This document shows, piece after piece, positions 51,312 through 64,000 of a DNA stretch of 64,000 nucleotides. Numbering within the stretch: position 1 is the first letter of the stretch; the number at the start of each line of letters is the position of its first letter. Source of the stretch: Gossypium raimondii (Eukaryota > Streptophyta > Magnoliopsida > Malvales > Malvaceae); the NCBI RefSeq assembly GCF_025698545.1, contig NC_068575.1:61451980-61515979 (forward strand). The letters are read 5' to 3'. A program made the position numbers and the translations under genes. The notes below the pieces were generated by a model. That model searched no databases and was not told where the DNA came from. It saw only the letters and a list, made by a program, of their open reading frames with translations.

Positions 51312-51760
51312 ATGTCATACGGTGATTCAATGGTGTTACCAAAACCCTACTTCGAAATTCTTCCTGTAATTCTACTTGTCCTTATACTTAATCTTCATGA
51401 TTCCATTTTCACCACCTTTTTCTATCTAGGTCTCCCTTATTTCATTGAATTTGACACCACGGAGGACGCTGATCATGTTTTTCCTCTCCTTCAACCGCCA
51501 CGCGCCGCCGCAATATCCCACTCTTGGCTCTCTTGTTACGTCAACTATTACGCGTCGTGAAGTTTTCCAACCTCGTCGACCCTCCAAATAATTCCGCCGT
51601 CGGTTTTAAGGGCTTCGAAGCGGAGGATGAAATTTGGAGGTTGATGAATTGTCGACATATATTCCACCGGAGCTGTTTGGACCGTTGGATGGGATATAAT
51701 CAGAAGCCGTGTCCACTTTGTAGATTGAGTTTTATTCCCCTTATATGCAAGATTCTATAA
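51312..51760 (+). pseudogene. RING-H2 paralogue, unit 2 decayed copy
   Basis: About 99% identical to 41223-41670 by eye (roughly five differences) and with the same defects: lost first zinc pair (SAVG), shifted frame in the middle and truncated C-terminus (LICKIL). The shared lesions show that decay came before the unit duplication. One extra indel distinguishes the two copies near the frame change. Confidence 0.85.
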
Positions 51761-52220
51761 CGGGTGAAATGAAAATTAAGTATTTAAAATACAAAAATTA
51801 GTGACTAACAGGGTAATTAAATAATGATACATGATGTGTTATTTGTGTCTTATGCTAATATATAAGTATTAATTTTCAAAAATAAAAATATATAATTTTA
51901 TATGAAAATTAATTTATTATTTAATTTTACAAATAAAAATTAATTTATTTACTTTTAAATTAGAGGAGATAAAAATGGTCCTCTATGGTAAATTTAACCT
52001 CATATATAATGTCATTTGAAAAACAGTAGCCTGTCTTGTTCTTCCATGCAATGTCAAAACCTGTAATAAACAAACTCAGTTCTTCAGTATGTCACTTTGT
52101 GCTTTCTGTCCGTTTCACAGCCGAATAACCAAAAAAAAAAACCCCAACTTGTCTTTGGTCTTTTTATTGCGTTTTCGGGTTTTAATTTCAATCAAAACTT
52201 GGTTCATTTTGGTTTCAAAA

Positions 52221-53179
52221 ATGTCTTATAATCTTTCATCAATTTCTGATTACTCTTGCTTCAACTATAAAATACCCGAAATGGTTTCCACTGAAACAAC
52301 CGATTATAACGTATTGTCTGATCTTCCCAGTTATGATCTTCAAGCTCTGTTGAACAACAAGGGAGACGAGCAAAACCCAAACCAGCTTGAAAATCTCTGT
52401 CTTTATCGAACAACCCAGTTTCGATCTCTGTCTTCTAGTCGAAATCCAGACAAAGGGTATGAAAATTTCGATTTTGCTTACAACGATGAAAATGTAGCAA
52501 AGTTCTTACAAAGAAGCTGCTTTAATGGCCATTCTTTTCGAAATTTTCAAGGTCCTGACAACAGCTTTTTTGAGGTTCGCTTCATTTCTTTGTTACCTTA
52601 AGTCCCTGTTTTATTTTTCTGTACTCTGTTTATTTTTTTCTGAAATTTTATAACTCTGTTGGGCAATAAAGAACTCTTTAATGAAGAAACCAGGCTTTAA
52701 AATAGGACGTTACAACCCAGAAGAGAGACAAGAGAGGATTTCAAAGTATAGAGCTAAGCGTAATCAAAGGAACTTCAACAAAAGAATTAAGGTTTGTAAT
52801 TATCTTTTTTTGTCTTTTTGTTTGATTTTGATTATGTTCTGAACTTCTAAAACATGTTTTTGTTTTTTAATGGTGATGCAAAAGTATGCTTGCCGGAAAA
52901 CAATAGCCGACAACCGTCCTCGTATACGTGGCCGATTTGCACGTAACGATGAAACTGTCGAGATTCAGAAAGCTCCATGTTCAACCAGACATGAAGAAGA
53001 ATTTGAATTATGGGTACTATTTTAATTCAATGTTGTATATATATACACATATATATGTTATTAAAGAATTGTGTTTGCAGGCGTTGCATGAGGTGGAAGA
53101 TGAAACAATGGCCATAGGGACATTTATGAACAGTTTCAGTTTACATCAGTTTCAATACAGCTGCCATGGCCGCTTCTGA
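52221..53179 (+). CDS. CCT-motif (CMF-type) transcription regulator, about 228 residues
   Basis: Four exons: 52221-52574, about 52687-52791 (acceptor at 52671 would add five codons in frame), 52885-53013 and 53081-53179. The CCT motif is formed across exons 2 and 3: ERISKYRAKRNQRNFNKRIK, then YACRKTIADNRPRIRGRFAR. This is the basic region that binds DNA or NF-YB/YC partners in CONSTANS-like, PRR and CMF proteins. No B-box zinc finger or receiver domain is present, so it belongs to the CCT-only group. The N-terminal 118 residues (MSYNLSSISDYSCFNYKIPE) are not recognised. The leader and promoter, about 51930-52220, are partly duplicated at the end of unit 1. Introns are GT-AG. Confidence 0.9.
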
Positions 53180-53483
53180 AGCTTTTCTTTTAGTTACGGC
53201 AGTCTCATGGAGCCCAAAAAACAGGGGAAAATTGTAATTATAATGAGTAATGATAATAAAAAAGGGTCAAATTTTAATGTCGTTGTAATAAAAAGAATAA
53301 GGAAATCAATGATAAATATTTGACCTCGAATCTTTGACCTTGTGTAAAGATCCACTCAATTTTGCTTGTAATGGAATTATGCTTTCGTTCATGAAGTGCT
53401 CGTACTTTAATATTAAAAAGTGACCTTTATGCCATTATTTTGGTGTCACAAATTAAAGAAAATAGTCACTTTTGTTTGACTCA

Positions 53484-53853
53484 AAATTATATTTTAGTTA
53501 TTTATGTTTAAAATATTACATTTTAGTCATTTATATTATTGTTTTGTTACGAAATGATCACTTTACCGTTAAATTTCGTTACCTCCCTAACGGCAGTTCT
53601 ACATGACAGCCCAAATGGGTTTTAAATGCCAACTTAGATGTTCGGTTGGGATGAAAATAAATTTTTAATTAAATAATTTTAATTTGAACTGTCACATAGG
53701 ACATCCAAGTTAGCATTTAAAACTCATTTGGACTGCCATGTAGGACTGCCGTTAGAGAGGTAATGGAGCTTAACAGTAGAGTGACTACTTCGTAATAAAA
53801 CCATAATGTAAGTGTTTAAAACATAACATGTCAAGTGACTAAAATATAATCTA
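53484..53853. mobile_element. Long fold-back element with ~150-bp arms
   Basis: The left arm ('ttatattttagttatttatg' to 'aaatgccaacttagatg') is matched by the reverse complement of the right arm ('catccaagttagcatttaaa' to 'gtgactaaaatataatct'). It includes 'ctccctaacggcagttctac' against 'tgtaggactgccgttagaga'. The arms leave only a ~60-base loop. No coding capacity. Confidence 0.75.
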
Positions 53854-54124
53854 AGGAAAAAAAAATTATTTTTATAGTTTACCAAAAAGTTAATTTTTTT
53901 TTTGTATTTTTAATAAAATATTCGTATTTATTTTTAATAAAAATGAATATATTGGGAATAAGGAAATTGATTTTAGTTGAGCAGTATCTATGTATAATAT
54001 ACGGTTGCTGATGAGACTATTAGTCCATTCTTTATGTGAAGTGACAGTTGTCGACAGCACTTTGAAAATACTATATATGGTCATGACAGCCGACTTTACT
54101 TGTTGAATGCCATAGATTACATTA

Positions 54125-54319
54125 TAGGTAAACTACACTCAAAGGTTATTAAGTTATTAGTAGGTGTATATTTTTATCACTTAATTTTAAAAATTTATTA
54201 AATGATACTAAAATGAAAACTTTTTAATAGTTTAATAGTCATTTTATAATTTGTTAAAGTTGAGTAATCAAAATATAAATTTACTAATAGTTTAGAGATA
54301 TTAGGTGTAGTTTACTCTA
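54125..54319. mobile_element. ~195-bp MITE-like element
   Basis: Left end TAGGTAAACTACACT and right end aggtgtagtttactcta are inverted repeats, with inner 'ttattagtaggt' against 'acctaa..actattagtaa'. A TA at both outer edges could be the target duplication. Confidence 0.6.
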
Positions 54320-55772
54320 TATTTTAAAATGAAATTTGAGAAAAGGACCAGAGATGGAAGTATGGATTTCATTATCTAATCAGATCGATTGGACTGAGAA
54401 TTGATTGGGATATCGATTCAGGTAAAATATTTAGATCAGTTGATCAGTAAATCGGCGATTGAACCGGTTTTTATATGTTTAATAAATTTTTATCAATTTT
54501 CAATAATAATTTATTTAATTAAATTAAATGAATCATAACTGGTGATCTGGCTACTTTAATAATCAATACGAAGAACTTGGCATGGAAAGCAAGATTGGTC
54601 AATTCTACAATAATTGGTTGTAACTTGAAACATTCAAAATTTTTCCTATACCAATGAAAGTTTTGAAATGTGTCACTTATACCTTTCGTTCAAATCCATA
54701 CTTCCGAACAATGCAAAACCTACTTAAATTATAAATGTATGTAAGTGAATCTTTAAAAAAAAGTCGAATTAAAGTTCTTTAATGAAAATATTTACAAAAA
54801 TGTTAAAAATTTAAACATGCAATTTATGTGTATTTCATGCTAATTTTTTTGAACTTTTATTATTTTTTTTAATATTTTCTAATTTTAAATTATTTGTTGA
54901 CGTAACATATAAAACAAAAAAAGCCATGTTAGCATGAAGTGCAGGTGGACTGCCACGCACAAGGGTGAAGTTAGGAAATTGCTTTAGGGGCATAGATGAA
55001 CCATAATTTTTGGGGACAAAGTACAAATTTATTATTATACTAACTAATATCTTGTAAAATTTTAAAGGGGTTACAAGGGAATTTTACCTTTTGGGGGGGC
55101 AAAACAATTGCTTGCCCCTATCTACCCCGGACAACATGGGTTGCTACATCAATATTGTTAAAAAAAATATTTCAGTCAACATTTTAATTAAAAAATAAAT
55201 TGATTTAAAAAAAATTAATCGACAAATTTAACTAAAAATTCAAATTAATAAAAGATATAAATATTAAAAACTAAATTTATCGTTATAACGGTTGTAATCA
55301 ACTTCACAAAGCATTTTGTTCGGTAGTACAAAATTCCAACGAGAAGATATTTTATTTGGCAAATTAAAGGAAAAAAGAATGTAAAGCCTTTTCGGCTTTG
55401 CCTTTTATAATGATGAGACCGTACGTACATATGAAATACGTTGTTAGTTCAATTAATCGAGACACTGGTCGTGATTGATATAACCAAAGAACGTTTCGTT
55501 TTCAATGTATTAATTAGATAGATTTGGACAGCCAATATTTTGGTGGAACATCTAATCCCATGTCCGAAAGGCGATAAAAAAAGAACAATTTCCAGATTTA
55601 GTTGTTGCCTTTTGAAGAAATTGACACCCAATAGAATATCACTCTTAATTTTTATTTTATATATATTTTTATAATTATAACTGCTTTTATCTATTTTACC
55701 AACTTCGAACTTTAATTTAATAGATAAAATATATAGGATAAAAATGTACATATATCGAGGAAAATTTTAATT

Positions 55773-56329
55773 AGAGGTGATCATGAGTCGGGTTGGATCT
55801 CAATAGAATATTAAGCTCATTTTTTAGGTTCGAATTTGACCTGACCTGAAAAATGAGCTTAAAATTTTACTCAAACCCAGTCTAGCTGAAAATGATAAAA
55901 CCCAAGTCCTATCCGATCCGTCCGTATTATTTTTTTATATTATTATTTTTATATAAAAAATTTAAAAATAAATTTAAAAAAGTATTTATATTTAAAATAA
56001 AACTAAGATAGATACTACTTAGCAAACGAATACATCTAAAATAGTAACAAATTAACAATAAAACAAGAGTTAAACAATATCTAAACAATAACAACATGGT
56101 AGTAATATAATAGCAAAACGGAACTAAAACAGTGACAAAACAGCTGCAAAAAACAACAATTTTTCTTTACAAATTTGGATTGAGTCGAGACAGGACTGAG
56201 CCAAAAAAGTTTATCCAAAACCCAGTCAATTTAGAAAATGACTCTCGTGTTTTTACTAAATTTATTTTTCAAACCTATATTTTTATAAAAACCTTCTCAC
56301 TTTTTTAAGTTTTAGGCCGAGTGCCTCTA
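55773..56329. mobile_element. Fold-back element, GGCCCG-rich family, copy 2
   Basis: Begins AGAGGTGATCATGAGTCGGG and ends ggccgagtgcctct, flanked on both sides by AATT. Same ends as 23949-24295 but longer inside and more diverged. Confidence 0.6.
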
Positions 56330-57457
56330 ATTACGAAGCAAGAAGATTCTAAAACTGCCTTTTGACCATCTCAGCAAATAATTATTCTTTGAAATCTACT
56401 TCCATAAAAAAAATATTAAAGAATTGTGTTTCAAGTTACGGCTTAATGATAAGAATCATATGATTGAGATTTGAGAATTTTTAAATTTTATGTTCTGAGT
56501 TTTATTCAGCACTAACCCAAATTTTAAATTATCTAGTTTTGATGATTCCACTTTTAAAAAGTTATAAAATATTATTAAATTATTCAAACGTTTTATTTTT
56601 ATCACCGAATTGTTAAAATTATTATTATATAACTTTCTCTGCTTTGCATTATGCTGCATTAATTGAAAACTCTTATTTCATTTTCTCTTCTATAGTTTAG
56701 TTTTTTTTATGAAATAACTTTTACTATAAAAAACTTACGAATCAAAATTCAAACATCTTTCTTATAATCTTTGACAATGATCATCAAATTAAGTTGGATC
56801 TAAGGCATGTTTTACTCATCGATAAGTTCTGTTTCGTCATATCAATCGTCGAATCATCGTTTAAAACTTGTTAATAAGATTTTTTTTAAAAAAAAAAAAC
56901 TCATCAACCCAATGACTTAAATAAAAACTATCAAATAACTCAATTACTTAAATAAAACCTTGAATAATTCAATAACTTTTTGTAACTTTTAAAGTCACGT
57001 GACCACACATAAACTTACTAATAATAGAATGACCTTAAGTGTAATTTACCATTTTTGACCTACATTCAAATAGATTTACAATTATTAATCTAATTTTAGT
57101 CATAATTATTCCAATGCATTAATTGATTTATTCTTGAATTTGCAATCTCTTTAAAAATTAAAACTTAATCCCAACGAGTTAAAATTCGAATTTAAAAAAA
57201 ATTTAAGCAATTAAACGTGTACACGAGTGGGACATGATTGTCAACAGACCAGCGATGTCTTTCTTACAGGTATTACTAAATTTTAAGAATTTTAAGTGCA
57301 CCAGAAATTCTAATTAAAGATGCCTGCTTGGATTACTTCAATCTATTGTGATTACTTTTCATACAAAATTTACAAATACTCCACAACACATTCATTGATT
57401 TTCTTTCTTTAACAAGAAAATCCAACGTCTGGAGTTTGCTCGGTTCGGTTTCCCAAC

Positions 57458-61916
<4,459 letters not shown>

Positions 61917-63771
61917 GTTTGCCTTTCGATCAACTGGTTTTTTTTTTTTTTTTGGCTTTCCTTTTTTCTGGTTTTTAGTGTTTCGTTTTACTAATACTCT
62001 CTTTACCTGCAACAAGATAATATTGTTAATAAACGCCGAGTTTTATTTTAAGACCAACCGCCACGCCTCCTTTTTTTGTGGTGGTCCTAAGCCGACTGAA
62101 ACTCTAAACGCAGCGTTTGGAGGTGGGTCTTTTGTTGCTATTGGTCCAGTATGGGTTTGGGTTTTGGGTCTCGTTATTGGCCCACCATTTATACCGGTTA
62201 TTCAAAATGAATTTACTACCCATTAGCTCCAACTTTATTTTCGATTCGGTTTGAGTTCGGCTTCGGGTTCAACTATGATTTTTTAACTCTATTTTCTTCA
62301 TTTTTATTTTTATTTTTTATATTTATATTTACATTATTTATTATTATGATGTGATTAATTGAATTTGTATTATCTAGTAATTGAATTTCAAATCAGTTTA
62401 AAAAATACAACAAAATAAATATTATTTGAAGGTATTTATATCTTTTACATTTTGATAAATTTAAAAAATTACGTAAATATGATGGGAATCATGAGATTTG
62501 AACTGAAAACATCGTAATCTTTCCTAGTTTAATTTCACCAATTCAATAAAAAAACACATTCGGTTTTTTCACTGTTTTCATAATGAAACCAATTATCTCG
62601 AGAATTAACTGGGGTATTGGTTGACTCGCAAACCGATTGAACTGACAGTTGGCCCAGTTAAACATGTTTTCTCTATTTTTTAAAATTATATATATATATA
62701 TATATTATGATTTTTGATCTATTGATTGGACTAAGAATAGATGGTTTGGTTGGTTCAACCATCGGTCTACTACCAATTCATTATATTTTTTACCCGTGTC
62801 GTAATTTTGTGTTCAAAAATTAAATTATTTTTTCGAACACTTTGTATTGAGTTAGATTTGAATAAAACTCCAATTCAAGAGCTTATTAATATTTAATGCA
62901 ATTTTTTAATAGGAAATGAGATCACACCGTTTTAATCTTTATTAAATACGTGTTTAACAAAAGTTTTAACTCGATTCAAATATTTGATAGATAGTAAATT
63001 CAAAGGTTAAAATAAATATTGAAACTGAATTGAGATGATAATACTTAAAATTAATAAAAAACCCTAAAATCCCTAATTAAATTTCCATTCTCTTAAATAT
63101 TAGAATTTTGATGATAGTTTTATAACATAAAAACAGTAAATGATAATGATTATGATAATTATTTGTCTAATAATTTTAAATAGCAAACAAGTAAATGAAG
63201 ACAAATGAGACTAGGTCAGGCAATGGGTGACTTGAACAGGGGCTTCAATTTTTATTCTCATGGATATTTTTACTATAAATAAAATATTTATTGTTCTAGA
63301 AAATATTAGAAGTAAAATATTTGAAAATAATTTATATATTAGTGAGTACGAGGAGTCACTTGACCAATGGTTTGAAGAAGTCGGGGTTAAGTTTGAATAA
63401 AGTATAAACGATGATTAAAGTTATTCATAGATTGAACTACAATTTGATTTAAAATAATTTTCAAACTCGTTTTATTATTCACAATATTAATGAAAAATAA
63501 AAATATAATTTTATAATTATTTAATTATTTAAATCAAATTAAACTAAATTGATTTAGACATGAAATTATTATCTAAATATATTGAGTAAATATTTTAAAA
63601 TAAACATACATTTATTTATTTACGCAAGAAATAAGTTATAATATGGAAATTAAATCGAGATAAAAGATATATATGTAACTTTTTTTTTTGGAAATTTACA
63701 GTCTGGTAAAGTAAAAAAAAAAAAAAAAAGGGGAGTCACTGACGGTAAAACAGGAGTGCGGTGGCTGCACA
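61917..63771. other. Promoter region between divergent XPB and UBC genes, with AT-rich spacer
   Basis: About 61917-62220 is GC-richer and is likely the XPB leader and promoter. The remainder is AT-rich with a TA microsatellite near 62690 and 'ggttcggttt/accgattg'-type repeat text at 62230-62800. No gene seen. Confidence 0.5.
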
Positions 63772-63777
63772 TATAAA
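63772..63777 (+). promoter_or_regulatory. TATA box of the UBC gene
   Basis: TATAAA 154 bases upstream of the ATG, followed by a CT-rich leader ('ctctttatttttatttttat'). Confidence 0.5.
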
Positions 63778-63925
63778 CTCCTGGATTCACTCACTGATGC
63801 CTGAACAACTTTTCTGGGGTTGCTTTTCCTTGTGAAGAAATCTCAAAGTTTCCTCTTTATTTTTATTTTTATTCTTCCTCTCTAAAATTAACTCAAAAAC
63901 AAAGAAAGGTAAAGGGGAAAAAGAG

Positions 63926-63969
63926 ATGTCTTCTCCAAGCAAACGCCGAGAGATGGACTTGATGAAACT
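63926..63969 (+). CDS. UBC4: Ubiquitin-conjugating enzyme E2 (UBC4/5/6 type), first exon only
   Basis: Exon 1 encodes MSSPSKRREMDLMK plus the first two bases of a Leu codon before a GT donor (63970-63971). This N-terminus is specific to the plant UBC4/5/6 subgroup of E2s, which carry ubiquitin on a catalytic Cys and hand it to E3 ligases; the Cys and the rest of the fold lie beyond the window. The start is fixed by this match and by the TATA box and leader upstream. Choice of UBC4 rather than UBC5 or UBC6 rests on the neighbouring XPB and CCT genes and is tentative. Confidence 0.85.
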
Positions 63970-64000
63970 GTAAAATTTGTTTTTTTACCCAAATTTTTAT

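Larger units (their letters stand above)
42056..52140 (+). repeat. Tandem duplication, unit 2, split by an LTR element
   Basis: Same content and order as unit 1 across 42056-45501 and 51022-52140, interrupted by the element at 45502-51021. It runs into the leader of the CCT gene at the right end. Identity by eye is near 99% at both outer parts and about 96% around the intact RING-H2 genes, where there are also indels. Confidence 0.9.
53180..57457. other. Spacer rich in small inverted-repeat elements
   Basis: 3' flank of the CCT gene to about 53390, then at least three fold-back or MITE-like elements (53484-53853, 54125-54319, 55773-56329) in AT-rich sequence. The stretch 54890-55135 has a 'ttgcccctatctaccccgg' repeat fragment. 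No gene seen; the right end is the 3' flank of XPB. Confidence 0.55.

Overview
The window is nuclear DNA of a flowering plant. It holds intron-containing genes with GT-AG introns, AT-rich spacers, many short inverted-repeat transposons and LTR-retrotransposon remains. Gene families and repeat style point to a eudicot, most likely a cotton relative (Gossypium, Malvaceae); that last step is my inference and was not tested by a search.

Left third (1-23,300): the 5' half of a POB1/LRB-type BTB gene on the minus strand runs off the left edge. It is followed by a nine-exon calcium-dependent protein kinase (+), a plastid-type CPBP (CAAX-like) membrane protease (+), a clearly broken reticulon (RTNLB) gene (-), a LURP-one-related gene (+) and a five-exon plant protein that I cannot name (-). 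Small inverted-repeat transposons fill the spacers and some introns. A nested pair lies upstream of the protease gene.

Middle (23,300-37,200): a repeat-rich spacer with exon-like fragments and a probable solo LTR, then a type-1 ACC synthase gene (ethylene biosynthesis) and a single-exon RING-H2 E3 ligase gene of the BRH1/RHA1 type.

Right-centre (37,234-52,140): a tandem duplication of a roughly 4.8 kb unit. Each unit carries one intact RING-H2 gene and one decayed RING-H2 paralogue. The second unit is split by a 5.5 kb non-autonomous LTR element with a 5-bp target duplication; the first unit keeps the empty site. The inside of the element contains an array of about 44-bp repeats, partly organised as 88-bp dimers.

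Right end (52,200-64,000): a CCT-motif gene (+), a repeat-rich spacer, a complete 20-exon XPB helicase gene (-) with one GC-AG intron, and the first exon of a UBC4/5/6-type ubiquitin-conjugating E2 (+). RING-H2, CCT, XPB and UBC4 side by side matches an Arabidopsis chromosome 5 gene order as I remember it, so this looks like an old conserved block in which the RING-H2 gene has been amplified locally. The genes are separate transcription units with no operon-like linkage. I saw no candidate for an undescribed molecular system. The most unusual structures are the RING-H2 duplication with its internal clock and the 44-bp array.
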